The notes below the pieces were generated by a model. It was given only the letters and a program-made list of their open reading frames with translations, was not told the DNA's origin and made no database searches. A stretch of DNA of 64,000 nucleotides, taken from positions 1 to 64,000 of the forward strand of contig JAUYQZ010000011.1 in the NCBI GenBank assembly GCA_030695415.1. Direction: 5' to 3'. Below, one piece after another: positions 37,865-46,203 of the stretch; the stretch's first letter is position 1, and every line of letters begins with the position of its first letter. The translations under genes were made by a program, and so were the position numbers. This stretch comes from Hylemonella sp. Lineage in GTDB: Bacteria; Pseudomonadota; Gammaproteobacteria; Burkholderiales; Burkholderiaceae_C.

Positions 37865-38599
37865 ATGTCCTCCCCCAAAGTCCTGTTCGGCTTCCACGCC
37901 GTGGGCGTGCGCCTGAAGACGGCGCCGCAATCCATCATCGAGATCTACTTCGAGCCGACCCGGCGCGACGCGCGCATGCGCCAGTTCCTGGAAAAGGCCA
38001 AGGAAGCCAATGTGCGCCTGATCGAGGCCGATGGCATGCGCCTGGCCAAGCTGGCCGGCAGCCATGGCCACCAGGGCGTGGCGGCACGCGTGGAGGCCCT
38101 GGCCCAGGTGCATTCGCTGGACGACCTGCTGGACTCGCTGACCGAGCCGCCCCTGCTGCTGGTGCTCGATGGCGTGACCGACCCGCACAACCTGGGCGCC
38201 TGCCTGCGTGTGGCCGACGGGGCCGGGGCGCACGCCGTGATCGCCCCCAAGGACCATGCGGTGGGCGTCAATGCCACGGTGGCCAAGGTGGCCAGCGGTG
38301 CGGCCGAGACCGTGCCCTATTTCATGGTGACCAATCTGGCGCGCACCTTGGGCGAGCTCAAGGAGCGCAACATCTGGTGCATCGGCACCAGCGACGACGC
38401 GCCCAAGACCATCTACCAGGTGGACCTCAAGGGCCCCACGGCCCTGGTGCTGGGTGCGGAGGGCGAGGGCATGCGGCAATTGACGCGCAAGACCTGCGAC
38501 GAGCTGGTGGGCATCCCGATGAAGGGCGCGGTGGAAAGCCTGAACGTTTCGGTGGCGAGCGGGGTGTGTCTGTACGAGGCGCTGCGGCAACGGGGGTAA
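37865..38599 (+). CDS. rlmB: 23S rRNA Gm2251 2'-O-methyltransferase RlmB
   Basis: A 244-residue SPOUT methyltransferase. An N-terminal substrate-binding domain ([19 protein letters not shown]) precedes the knotted catalytic domain with [43 protein letters not shown] and [23 protein letters not shown], the three SPOUT motifs. Start ATG 37865 is preferred to one 9 bases upstream. Complete. Confidence 0.96.
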   Translation: MSSPKVLFGFHAVGVRLKTAPQSIIEIYFEPTRRDARMRQFLEKAKEANVRLIEADGMRLAKLAGSHGHQGVAARVEALAQVHSLDDLLDSLTEPPLLLVLDGVTDPHNLGACLRVADGAGAHAVIAPKDHAVGVNATVAKVASGAAETVPYFMVTNLARTLGELKERNIWCIGTSDDAPKTIYQVDLKGPTALVLGAEGEGMRQLTRKTCDELVGIPMKGAVESLNVSVASGVCLYEALRQRG

Positions 38600-38610
38600 G
38601 CGACCGTATC

Positions 38611-38662
38611 CGTTCGCATTGAGCTTGTCGAAAGGCGTGCGAGTCTTCGACAGGCTCAGCCC
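38611..38662. repeat. REP-like palindromic element after rlmB
   Basis: GAGCTTGTCGAA at 38621-38632 and TTCGACAGGCTC at 38646-38657 form an inverted repeat with a single mismatch, bounded by CGTTCGCATT on the left and AGCCCG on the right. The TTCGACAGGCTCAG core is, from memory, a dispersed repeat seen in many proteobacterial genomes, often with RAYT transposases. No RAYT gene is present here. Confidence 0.75.
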
Positions 38663-38680
38663 GCCGGTCAGTAAAAGCAA

Positions 38681-38702
38681 AACGGCCCTCGCAAGGGCCG
38701 TT
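38681..38702. terminator. Bidirectional intrinsic terminator
   Basis: AACGGCCCT at 38681-38689 pairs perfectly with AGGGCCGTT at 38694-38702 around CGCA. AAAAGCAA lies to the left and TTGTTGTTTGG to the right, so a U-rich tail is made in both directions. It lies between the convergent rlmB and the small minus-strand gene at 38723. Confidence 0.85.
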
Positions 38703-38722
38703 GTTGTTTGGGGAGATCGTGA

Positions 38723-39019
38723 TCAGGCGGTGACGTCCAGCACCGTGCCGCTGAGCTGGCTCAGGGTGTTGATGCTGCGGCGGGTGGTGGGCGGGGTGCT
38801 GGGGGGCTGGCGCGGTTCGCTGCTTTCGAGACCGCGCACCTTGTCGTCCGAGCGCACGGATTCGCTGCGGGCCGTCTGGGTCTGCTGCTCGAGCCGGGCC
38901 ACGCGGTCGGCGGCCTGTGCAGCCTCCTGCCGGGCCTGCTGCAACTGGGCCCGGTACTGGCTCAACTGGGCCTGCACGCTGGGCGTGCTGCCGTTGAGGG
39001 CTGAAAGCGGGAGCGCCAT
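38723..39019 (-). CDS. Small coiled-coil protein, unknown function
   Basis: A 98-residue protein. The N-terminus MALPLSALNGS is followed by a Gln/Ala-rich coiled coil (QAQLSQYRAQLQQARQEAAQAADRVARLEQQ, about 17-47). A disordered Pro/Thr-rich segment leads to a conserved-looking end SINTLSQLSGTVLDVTA. Similar ALPISAL-type leaders with coiled coils occur in Comamonadaceae hypotheticals. No membrane segment. It lies 21 bases downstream of the 39041 gene on the same strand, so they may be co-transcribed. Confidence 0.65.
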   Translation of the reverse strand: MALPLSALNGSTPSVQAQLSQYRAQLQQARQEAAQAADRVARLEQQTQTARSESVRSDDKVRGLESSEPRQPPSTPPTTRRSINTLSQLSGTVLDVTA

Positions 39020-39040
39020 GGACGTTTGCCCGTAGAGCGT

Positions 39041-39268
39041 TCAGGCGCGCTCGTTCACGAGCCGGCCGGTGGTCTGGCCCTGGGTGTTGACCACGGGTTC
39101 GCGCTGGCGGGCCTCACGCTCGGCGGCCTGGGTCGCCTGGCTCTCGCGCTGGGACTGCTCGTTCTGCACGCGCTGCTGCTCAGCGCGGAACTCCTGGGCG
39201 CGATTGGGAGCGCTGCTGCGCGCTGGCGTGGAAACGGGGGTGCTGGAGGAAATGCCTTCGGTCGCCAT
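39041..39268 (-). CDS. Small Gln/Arg-rich disordered protein, unknown function
   Basis: A 75-residue protein. A Ser/Thr/Pro-rich start is followed by a charged helix (AQEFRAEQQRVQNEQSQRESQATQAAEREARQ) and a C-terminal NTQGQTTGRLVNERA. This tail resembles a short motif I recall at the ends of several small Comamonadaceae hypotheticals. It is intrinsically disordered in appearance; function unknown. Confidence 0.65.
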   Translation of the reverse strand: MATEGISSSTPVSTPARSSAPNRAQEFRAEQQRVQNEQSQRESQATQAAEREARQREPVVNTQGQTTGRLVNERA

Positions 39269-39321
39269 GGTGGACTCCGGGTTGGTGTTGCTGAAATTTT
39301 AGTCAGGTTCGGGGGCCTGTC

Positions 39322-39343
39322 AACCGCCTTCCGCCCGGCGGTT
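39322..39343 (-). terminator. Hairpin downstream of the PhnE-type genes
   Basis: AACCGCC at 39322-39328 pairs with GGCGGTT at 39337-39343, 44 bases past the end of the minus-strand transporter operon. It could terminate that operon; no T run follows on the minus strand. Confidence 0.4.
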
Positions 39344-39386
39344 CTGTGGGGATCAGCCAGCCTGCGAGGCGTCTGGGCGGCAGGCT

Positions 39387-40229
39387 TCAGCGCGACATCG
39401 CTCGCCGCAGCGCGTACGACAGCACATCGACCAGGGCCACCAACAGGAACATCGCGATCAGGATCGAGCTGGTTTCGCGCATGTGGAACAGACCCATGTG
39501 GAAGGCCAGCATCTGGCCGAGGCCACCAGCCCCCACCACGCCCAGCACGGCCGCGGCGCGGATGTTGTTCTCCCAGCGGTACAGCGTGTAGGACAGCAGT
39601 TGCGGCAGGATTTGCGGCAGCGTTGAATACAAAAATACCCGGCCCTCAGGCACGCCCTGTGTGCGCAGCGCGAACGAGGGGCCCGGTGGTGCGTTCTCGA
39701 TGGCCTCGGCAAAGAGCCGGCCCAGTACGCCCGTCGTGTGCATCGCCAGTGCCAGCGTGCCGGCGAACGGCCCCAGCCCCGCAGAGATCAGCAGCAGTGC
39801 GGCCCACACCAGTTCGGGGATGGAACGCAGCGCGTTGAGCACAAGCCGCGTCGGGGCGCGTGCCAGCGCGCGGTCGTCGGCATGCGTGCGGCTGGCGGGC
39901 AGCGCCAGCAGCAGGCCGAAAACCACCGCCAGCAGGGTGCCGAGCGCGGACATCGCCAGCGTCTCCAGGCTGGCGACCGCGAGTTTGCTCAGGAAGCGCA
40001 GCTCGGTGGCGGGCACCAGCAGTTCGCCGAGGAACTTGCCCATCCTTTTTGCGGCGTCGAGCGAGAAGAACTTCGCCCATTGCAGGTCGAGCGTGGCGAA
40101 GCTGGCGACGACCAGCGCGATGGTGCCGGCCACGATCCAGCACGCGACGCAGCGCGCATGGAAGATGGGCGGCGGCACCTTGAACGGCTGGTTGGCGGCC
40201 GGATCGATGCCTGGCGTGGGCGTGTTCAT
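39387..40229 (-). CDS. phnE: PhnE-type ABC permease (second subunit)
   Basis: A 280-residue inner-membrane permease of the phosphonate/phosphite/selenate-type importer family. A cytosolic N-terminus is followed by a first helix (WIVAGTIALVVASF). The binding-protein-dependent permease core has the EAA-like loop (SIPELVWAALLLISAGLGPFAGTLALAMHTTGVLGRLFAEAIE). The end is YTLYRWENNIRAAAVLGVVGAGGLGQ, typical of PhnE. The start at 40229 overlaps the upstream permease stop by 4 bases; the longer frame upstream is inside that gene. Confidence 0.9.
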   Translation of the reverse strand: MNTPTPGIDPAANQPFKVPPPIFHARCVACWIVAGTIALVVASFATLDLQWAKFFSLDAAKRMGKFLGELLVPATELRFLSKLAVASLETLAMSALGTLLAVVFGLLLALPASRTHADDRALARAPTRLVLNALRSIPELVWAALLLISAGLGPFAGTLALAMHTTGVLGRLFAEAIENAPPGPSFALRTQGVPEGRVFLYSTLPQILPQLLSYTLYRWENNIRAAAVLGVVGAGGLGQMLAFHMGLFHMRETSSILIAMFLLVALVDVLSYALRRAMSR

Positions 40230-41062
40230 CCGAGCGCCTTGCGCAAGCCGCTGCTGGCCAGGTCCGCCAGCCAGACCAGGCCGATGAACACCAGCAGCAT
40301 CGTGCTCACCTCGCTGCCGTTGAACATCTTCATCGAGGTGTCCATCTGCTGACCGAGTCCGCCGGCGCCGACAAAGCCCAGCACCGCGGAGGAGCGGATC
40401 GCACACTCCCAGCGATACACCGTGTAGCTGGTCAGTTCGGCGGAATTTTGCGGCAGCAGGCCGTAGAAGAAGGCCTGCAGGCGGCCGGAGCCGTTGCGCA
40501 GCAGCGAGGTGGTGGCATGTGTCTCGCCGCTCTCCAAGATTTCGCCGTATACCTTGCCGAGCATGCCGCTGTAGGTCAGCGCGATCGCCAGCACGCCGGC
40601 CGTGGGGCCGAGGCCGACCACGCGCACGAACACCAGCGCCCACACCAGCTCGGGCACGCTGCGCAGCAGGATCAGAAGCCAGCGTACCGACTGTCGCAGC
40701 GCAAAGGGCAGCGCATGCATGCGGCCGGACAGGGCCGACACCGACAGCGCCGCCGTCGAGGCCAGCGTCAGCGGAATCGCCAGCAGCAGCGCCAGCGCGA
40801 TGCCGGCGGTGGCGATGGCCACGGTACGCCAGGCTTCGCGCGCCACCATCGCCAGGAACTCGACATCAATCCTGGGCGGCAGGAAGTCGCGCAGGAACTT
40901 CAGCGTGACCTTCAGGTTGTCCGGCTCGACCAGCACCCAGAGCTTGAACTCGGTCACCACGAGCATCGGTACCAGCAGCACCGCAGCGACGCTGGCCCAG
41001 AACAGGCGGCGCGTCCAGGCCGGGTCGCGCAAGGCGGGCGCGGTCAGGACGGTGACAGCCAT
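40226..41062 (-). CDS. phnE: PhnE-type ABC permease (first subunit)
   Basis: A 278-residue paralogue of the gene that follows it. An N-terminal helix (LFWASVAAVLLVPMLVVTEF) precedes the core with RSVPELVWALVFVRVVGLGPTAGVLAIALTYSGMLGKVYGEILE and the PhnE end YTVYRWECAIRSSAVLGFVGAGGLGQQ. Two distinct PhnE subunits form a heterodimeric channel. It lies 10 bases after the ATPase gene. Confidence 0.9.
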   Translation of the reverse strand: MAVTVLTAPALRDPAWTRRLFWASVAAVLLVPMLVVTEFKLWVLVEPDNLKVTLKFLRDFLPPRIDVEFLAMVAREAWRTVAIATAGIALALLLAIPLTLASTAALSVSALSGRMHALPFALRQSVRWLLILLRSVPELVWALVFVRVVGLGPTAGVLAIALTYSGMLGKVYGEILESGETHATTSLLRNGSGRLQAFFYGLLPQNSAELTSYTVYRWECAIRSSAVLGFVGAGGLGQQMDTSMKMFNGSEVSTMLLVFIGLVWLADLASSGLRKALG

Positions 41063-41072
41063 GCGTGGGGGT

Positions 41073-41921
41073 CTAACGGCAAACCAGGGCCGCGGGCACT
41101 GGCGGCGCGGGCTGCGGCGCCTGCGCCGTCGGTGCCGCGCCGGTCAGTTCGTGTTCGTGCTGCACATACAACTGCGCCAGGCGCTCGCGTGTCACCTGTG
41201 CGCCCGGCAGATCGAAAGCGAGCAGGCCGTCACGCAAGCCGATCACGCGCGGAAAACGGGTGGCGACATCGACTTGGTGCAAGGTGGTGACCAGCGTGGC
41301 GCCGCGCTCGGCCGCGACCTGGATCAGCGTGTCGACGGCCTGACGCGCGCGCGTCGGGTCCAGCGCCGACAGCGGCTCATCGACCAGCCACAGCGAGGCC
41401 GGTGCCAGCAGGCCGCGCGCCAGGCCGATGCGCTGACGTTCGCCACCGGAAAGACGGTCCACACGCTCCCACAGCTTGTGCGCGAGGTCGAAGCGCATCA
41501 ATGCCGCATGCGCGGCGCCGATGTCGCTCGGATACACCAGCGAGCGCAGGCTCGTCCACAAGGATTGCGCCGGCAGGCGCGCGGCCAGCACCGCGGTGAT
41601 CACACGCTGGCGCGGCGGCAGCGGGGGTGTCTGCGGCGCCAGGAACAGGTGACCCCGCAAGCGCTGAAGTTCGCGCACCGGCAGCGACCAGGGGTCGACG
41701 CCGTCCAGCCGCAGCGTGCCAGCCCCCGGCTTCAACGCGCAGGCCAGTGCGTGCAGCAGCGTAGTCTTGCCGGCGCCCGACGGGCCAATCACCGCCACTT
41801 GCTCGCCCGGTGCGATGGACAGGGTGAGCGGCTGCAGCGCAGGCGGGGCACCCGCGGCGGCGGCCGGATGGCGCGCAGCCAGCCCGAGGAGCTCGACGCG
41901 CATGCCTTGCAGACGATCCAC
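41073..41921 (-). CDS. phnC: PhnC-type ABC importer ATPase
   Basis: A 282-residue ATPase. Walker A is GPSGAGKTTLL (near 49-59), signature LSGGERQRIGLARGLL, Walker B LWLVDEPLSALDP and switch H in TTLHQVDVA. It has a Pro/Ala-rich C-terminal tail. It belongs with the binding protein at 41926 and both permeases. The conventional name is phnC, but the substrate is open. Confidence 0.88.
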   Translation of the reverse strand: MDRLQGMRVELLGLAARHPAAAAGAPPALQPLTLSIAPGEQVAVIGPSGAGKTTLLHALACALKPGAGTLRLDGVDPWSLPVRELQRLRGHLFLAPQTPPLPPRQRVITAVLAARLPAQSLWTSLRSLVYPSDIGAAHAALMRFDLAHKLWERVDRLSGGERQRIGLARGLLAPASLWLVDEPLSALDPTRARQAVDTLIQVAAERGATLVTTLHQVDVATRFPRVIGLRDGLLAFDLPGAQVTRERLAQLYVQHEHELTGAAPTAQAPQPAPPVPAALVCR

Positions 41922-41925
41922 GGGC

Positions 41926-42801
41926 TTACTTGATCAGGCCTGCGCTACGCCCGGCCGTCTCCAGGCCCTTGTAGTTCTCGGCCGAGGTCGGGATGTACTT
42001 GGTGGCCCGGTTCAGCGTCAGGATCTCCTTGCCTTCCGGGTTGTTCATGTTCAGGTCGAACAGCGCCTTGGCGATGCGCTCGCGCTGCGCAGCCGGCATG
42101 TCTGCGTGCACCGACCAGTTGTAGTTGTAGAACGGCGGCGTGGTGAAGAACACGTTGACCTTGGCGGTGTCGACCTTTTTCTCGTCGACGAACTTGCGCC
42201 AGACGGTGATGTCGAGCGCGGCGGCATCCACGCGGCCGCTGACTACGGAGGCGACGGTGGCGTCGTGCGCGCCGCTGAAGGCCACGCGCTTGAAATCCTT
42301 GTCCGGGTCGATGCCGGCCTGCAGCAGGAAGCTGCGTGGCATCAGGTGGCCCGAGGTGGAGGACTGCGAGCCAAAGCTGACCTGCTTGCCCTTGAGGTCC
42401 GACAACTGCTTGATGCCGGAGTCGGTCTGCGTGATGAACACCGATCGGAACTGGGTGTCTTCCTCGCGCTGCGCGATCGGGATGATCTTTCCGCCGGAAC
42501 GGATCTGCGCCTGCACATGGGTGAAGCCGCCAAACCACACCAGGTCGACCTGCTTGTTGACCAGCGCTTCCACCGCGGCCGGATAGTCGTTGACCGGCGT
42601 GAACTCGACCTTCGTGCCGAGCGTGCGCTCGAGGTACTTCACCAGCGGGCCGAACTTGCGCGTCTGCTCGGTCGCGGCTTCCTCGGGAATCGTGGTGACT
42701 TTCAGCACGGTCTGTGCGTGGGCCGTCGAAAAGGCAGCGATGGCGGCAAAGGCCACCGTCGCCAGGGCCTTCATCGTGCGCGAGGCGGACAAGGAAATCA
42801 T
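41926..42801 (-). CDS. PhnD-type periplasmic binding protein, putative selenate/phosphonate
   Basis: A 291-residue periplasmic solute-binding protein. A signal peptide (about 1-29, ending AAFSTAHA) is followed by the PhnD/SsuA-like fold with VEALVNKQVDLVWFGGFTHVQA, GSQSSTSGHLMPRSFLLQAGID and the ligand-loop FSGAHDATVASVVSGRVDAAALD. It matches the subfamily I recall being called a putative selenate-binding protein more closely than classical PhnD; that is memory, not a search. GGAG precedes the ATG at 42801 by 7 bases. It heads a four-gene operon. Confidence 0.88.
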   Translation of the reverse strand: MISLSASRTMKALATVAFAAIAAFSTAHAQTVLKVTTIPEEAATEQTRKFGPLVKYLERTLGTKVEFTPVNDYPAAVEALVNKQVDLVWFGGFTHVQAQIRSGGKIIPIAQREEDTQFRSVFITQTDSGIKQLSDLKGKQVSFGSQSSTSGHLMPRSFLLQAGIDPDKDFKRVAFSGAHDATVASVVSGRVDAAALDITVWRKFVDEKKVDTAKVNVFFTTPPFYNYNWSVHADMPAAQRERIAKALFDLNMNNPEGKEILTLNRATKYIPTSAENYKGLETAGRSAGLIK

Positions 42802-43004
42802 CGGTCGTCTCCAGTGGGTTTCAGGTCGAATCGTCGTTGGCTGACTGGCGGTTGTCGCTTCGACATCTCATGCGCAAGGATTGTCGCAGAGCCTCGCCGC
42901 CTCTGTGTGACCACGCGCCGCACAGGGTCCGTCAGATCCAGTCATCAAGGCGTAGGTGACTTCGGGCATGATGTCCGCGACCTGTACCCAGCCTCTTCGC
43001 CGCC
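42802..43004. promoter_or_regulatory. Divergent control region between transporter and phoD
   Basis: This 203-base region separates two divergent genes and must contain both promoters. Two direct copies of TTGTCGC, at 42852-42858 and 42881-42887, are 29 bases apart, which is not Pho-box spacing. No clear PhoB site is visible. Confidence 0.3.
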
Positions 43005-44585
43005 ATGCCCCAGCAAACCACCGACCGCCGCCAGCTGCTGCGCCTGGCTGCCGCCACCGCCAGCACCCTGTGGCTGCCGCGCAGCGCCTGGAGCCTGGGC
43101 CGCCTGAAGCAGGACCCCTTTGCCCTGGGCGTAGCCAGTGGCGCGCCGACGCCTGACGGCGTGGTGCTGTGGACGCGCCTGCACTTTGACCTGCCGCAGC
43201 GCGACGCCTTCACGCTGCGCTGGGAAGTCGCTCACGACGAGGGTTTCACCCGCATCGTGCGCAGCGGCCAGGTGCAGGCGGAGCCCGCGCTGGGGCATGC
43301 CGTGCATGCCGAGGTGGCGGGCCTGGAGCCCGACCGCTGGTATTTCTACCGTTTCATGCTGGGCGAGGCCGTGAGCCCGGTGGGGCGCACACGCACCTTT
43401 CCGCGGCCCGAGGCGCAGCCGGCGCGCCTGCGCCTGGGCTATGCCTCCTGCCAGCGCTGGGAGCACGGCTACTACGCCGCCTGGCGGCACATGCGCGCCG
43501 AGCAGCTGGACGCCGTGATGTTCCTGGGCGACTACATCTATGAGTACCCGGGCGCCACGAATGCCGTGCGCGCGGCGACCGGCGGCTGGGTGCTGACGCT
43601 GGACGACTACCGCCGCCGCTACGCCCTGCACCGCAGCGATGCCGACCTGCAGGCCATGCACGCGGCCTGCCCCTGGCTGCTGACCTGGGATGACCACGAG
43701 GTGCAGAACGACTATGCCGGCCTGCATGAAGGCACGGGCGTGCCGCTGGTGGGTACGGTGGATGATTTTGGCGCCCGCCGCGCGGCCGCCTACCAGGCCT
43801 GGTACGAGCACATGCCCGTGCGCGCCTCCATGCTGACCCATGGGCTCGCCGGCCTGGCGCGCGGCGCCGAGATGCGCATCTACCAGCAAGTGCCTTTCGG
43901 CCGCCTGGCCACGCTGCACCTGCTCGACAGCCGCCAGTACCGCGACCGCCAGCCCTGCCTGAAAGACGGCCAACCCGGTGGCCGCCTGGTGGACCCGGCC
44001 CAGTGCACGGAATGGGCCGAGCCGCAGCGCAACTACCTGGGCCGCACCCAGGAGCAGTGGCTGGACGGCGCGCTGGCGCGATCGACCGGGCGCTGGAACG
44101 TCATCGGGCAGCAGACCCTGTTCGGCCCGCGTGACGCGCAGCCCGGCGCGGGCCAGCGCCTGTGGAACGACGGCTGGGACGGTTACGCCGGCGCGCGGCG
44201 CCGCGTGACCGATGCCCTGCAGCGGCACGCGGTGAGCAACCCGGTGCTGCTGGGTGGCGATGTGCACGAGAACTGGGTGGGCCACGTCAAGGCGGACTAC
44301 GCCGATGCGGGCAGCGCGACGGTGGGCGTGGAGTTCTGCGGCACCAGCATCAGCTCGCGTGCCAGTGCCAGCGCGGTGGAGAAGACGCCTGAGCGCCTGG
44401 CCGAGAATCCGCACTTCGTGTTCGGCGACGCGCAGTACCGCGGCTACGGCGTGGCCGAGTTCACGCCGGGTGGCTTGAGCACCACCTTGCGCGCGGTGCA
44501 GGACGCGACCCGCCCTGATTCGGCGGCTTTCACGCTGGCCGCTTTCGGGGTGCGTGACGGGCGCGCGCGCATCGAGCGGACATAA
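43005..44585 (+). CDS. phoD: Tat-exported alkaline phosphatase D family enzyme
   Basis: A 526-residue metallophosphatase. A Tat signal (TTDRRQLLRLAAATASTLWLPRSAWS, arginines 8-9) precedes an N-terminal Ig-like domain (FALGVASGAPTPDGVVLWTRL). The catalytic domain shows FLGDYIYEY, TWDDHEVQNDYAG and a VLLGGDVHENWVGHV block. PhoD enzymes hydrolyse phosphodiesters and monoesters with Ca/Fe cofactors. It is divergent from the PhnD-type operon, so a phosphorus-scavenging link is possible. Confidence 0.93.
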   Translation: MPQQTTDRRQLLRLAAATASTLWLPRSAWSLGRLKQDPFALGVASGAPTPDGVVLWTRLHFDLPQRDAFTLRWEVAHDEGFTRIVRSGQVQAEPALGHAVHAEVAGLEPDRWYFYRFMLGEAVSPVGRTRTFPRPEAQPARLRLGYASCQRWEHGYYAAWRHMRAEQLDAVMFLGDYIYEYPGATNAVRAATGGWVLTLDDYRRRYALHRSDADLQAMHAACPWLLTWDDHEVQNDYAGLHEGTGVPLVGTVDDFGARRAAAYQAWYEHMPVRASMLTHGLAGLARGAEMRIYQQVPFGRLATLHLLDSRQYRDRQPCLKDGQPGGRLVDPAQCTEWAEPQRNYLGRTQEQWLDGALARSTGRWNVIGQQTLFGPRDAQPGAGQRLWNDGWDGYAGARRRVTDALQRHAVSNPVLLGGDVHENWVGHVKADYADAGSATVGVEFCGTSISSRASASAVEKTPERLAENPHFVFGDAQYRGYGVAEFTPGGLSTTLRAVQDATRPDSAAFTLAAFGVRDGRARIERT

Positions 44586-44642
44586 TCCCGGGGGGGTGGA
44601 CGGCTGTCGTTCACCGATCTGCTCCTGTTTTCCTGCTCCCTG

Positions 44643-45620
44643 ATGAAACACTTTTTATGGCTGCCGCTGCTGCTCGCTGGCGGCACGGTCCTGGCCCAGG
44701 ACAGCCCACCGCCTGCGGCCACTCCCTCTCCCGAACCGGTGTCCATGTCGGAACCCGCCGCCGTGACCCTCACGGCGCCTGTGGTGATGCCCGTGGCTGT
44801 GCCCGATGCAGCGCCCGAGCCAGTACCTCCTGCGCCCGCTGCCGAGGTGCCATTGCTGCCCGTGCCACCGCCGCAGCGCGTGCCGCCGGTGGCGCCCCTG
44901 CAGCTGGAGACCGCCGGCCGCTGGGCGGGTGACTTCAACGCCGGGTTTTCCCTATCGGCCGGCAATACCACTGGGCACAGCCTCAACTTCAGCCTGGACA
45001 GCACCTACACCCGGCCCGAGGACAAGCTCTCGCTGTTTGCCAACTACCTCGAGCGCCGCACGCGCAGCGAGACCAACGGTTTGATCACGACCGGCATCAC
45101 GGACCTGCAGTGGCGCCTGGGCAGCCGTTACGACCGAGACCTCAGCAGGACCGAATTCGGTTTCGTGGGCGCCGAGTTCAGCCATGACCGCGTGCTCGAC
45201 CTGAATCTGCGCAGCGTGCTGAGCACGGGCCTGGGCTGGCACCTGGTGAAGACGCGGGACGACCTGTGGGACGTCTACGCCGGTCTGTCCTGGCGCGAGG
45301 ACTATTACGCGGGCGACGGGGTGGAGGTGGACGGGGCCGTGCGCCAGCGTTACTCCACCGGGGAGACACTCTTTGGCGAGGAGTCCACCCATGAGCTGGC
45401 CCGCGGCACGCGTTTCAAGCAGAAATTCGTGCTCTACCCGGGCCTGCTGCTGGGCAAGGGCACCCGGGCCACGCTGGATGCCGGCCTGCAGGTGGACATC
45501 AACAAGACGCTGAGCCTGAGCGTCAAGCTCCAGGGGCGTTATGACAGCCAGGCCCCGGCCCCGGCCGAGAAGTACGACCTGTATCTGATCACCGGCCTGA
45601 GTGTGAGGTTCGGCCGCTGA
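44643..45620 (+). CDS. DUF481-family outer-membrane protein with Pro-rich linker
   Basis: A 325-residue protein. Signal peptide 1-18 (MKHFLWLPLLLAGGTVLA) is followed by a roughly 75-residue Pro/Ala/Val-rich linker and then a DUF481 beta-barrel-like domain starting near 98 (WAGDFNAGFSLSAGNTTGHSLNFSLD). The alternating pattern continues to a terminal aromatic-type residue series (DLYLITGLSVRFGR). DUF481 proteins are salt-induced outer-membrane proteins of unclear role. The long Pro-rich linker is uncommon for the family. Confidence 0.85.
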   Translation: MKHFLWLPLLLAGGTVLAQDSPPPAATPSPEPVSMSEPAAVTLTAPVVMPVAVPDAAPEPVPPAPAAEVPLLPVPPPQRVPPVAPLQLETAGRWAGDFNAGFSLSAGNTTGHSLNFSLDSTYTRPEDKLSLFANYLERRTRSETNGLITTGITDLQWRLGSRYDRDLSRTEFGFVGAEFSHDRVLDLNLRSVLSTGLGWHLVKTRDDLWDVYAGLSWREDYYAGDGVEVDGAVRQRYSTGETLFGEESTHELARGTRFKQKFVLYPGLLLGKGTRATLDAGLQVDINKTLSLSVKLQGRYDSQAPAPAEKYDLYLITGLSVRFGR

Positions 45621-45633
45621 GGCCGGAGCAGGA

Positions 45634-46203
45634 TCAGAAGTTCTGCGCCAGCCACAGGCGCAGGCGCATGCCGATGCCGGTGGTGTAGCCCACGGCAGCG
45701 TGGCGGATATTCCCCTGCGGGTCGAGCACGATGAAGGCCGGCACGGCCTGCAGGCCGTAGCGTGCTGACAGGCTCCCGTCGGCATCGACGGCGGTCAGCC
45801 AGGGAAGTTCGCGCTGGTCCAGCACCCGGGCCACCTTGGCCGCGTCCCCCGAGCGCATGGCGATGGTCAGCACGGGCCAGTCGGATTGCAGGCTGGTGAT
45901 GCTGCCTTCTTCCATGCGGCAGATCGGGCACCACTCGGCCCAGATGTGCAGGGCGACGGCACGGCCGGGGTGGCGGGCCCGCCATTGCTCCAGGGTGATC
46001 TGCGTGCCCGCCGGCGCACCGGCCAGCGGGGCGCTGAAGGCCGGCGCCGGCCCGGCGGGGACGTGGCGGGCTTGCCAGGCGCTCACGCCCACCACGACGG
46101 CCACGATGACCAGCAGCGAGATGGCATGCGAGCGCCAGTCCCTGAGCCAGTTCCAGAACCAGGCCTTGAGGCCGGCTCCCAGGCGCTGCCAGACCGTCGT
46201 CAT
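45634..46203 (-). CDS. Membrane-anchored thioredoxin-like protein (ScsD/TlpA-type)
   Basis: A 189-residue protein. One transmembrane helix at about 27-45 (AISLLVIVAVVVGVSAW) is followed by a periplasmic thioredoxin fold with active site WAEWCPIC (C92, C95) and the cis-proline segment GLQAVPAFIVLDPQG. It resembles ScsD/TlpA disulphide reductases supporting cytochrome or copper stress proteins. Its start overlaps the serB stop (ATGA), so it is in the mfd-serB operon on the minus strand. Confidence 0.88.
   Translation of the reverse strand: MTTVWQRLGAGLKAWFWNWLRDWRSHAISLLVIVAVVVGVSAWQARHVPAGPAPAFSAPLAGAPAGTQITLEQWRARHPGRAVALHIWAEWCPICRMEEGSITSLQSDWPVLTIAMRSGDAAKVARVLDQRELPWLTAVDADGSLSARYGLQAVPAFIVLDPQGNIRHAAVGYTTGIGMRLRLWLAQNF

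Noticed and set aside
37805-38680. Upstream part of the minus frame ending at 37124
   Set aside because: It is antisense to rlmB. The true gene starts at 37627, with a strong ribosome site.
42852-42887. TTGTCGC direct repeats read as a Pho box
   Set aside because: Spacing is 29 bases, not the 11-base period of PhoB sites, and the hexamers do not match CTGTCA.
43005-44585. PhoD and the PhnDCEE genes as one phosphonate-catabolic unit
   Set aside because: No phnG-M, phnX or phnW gene is found; divergence alone does not show shared function.
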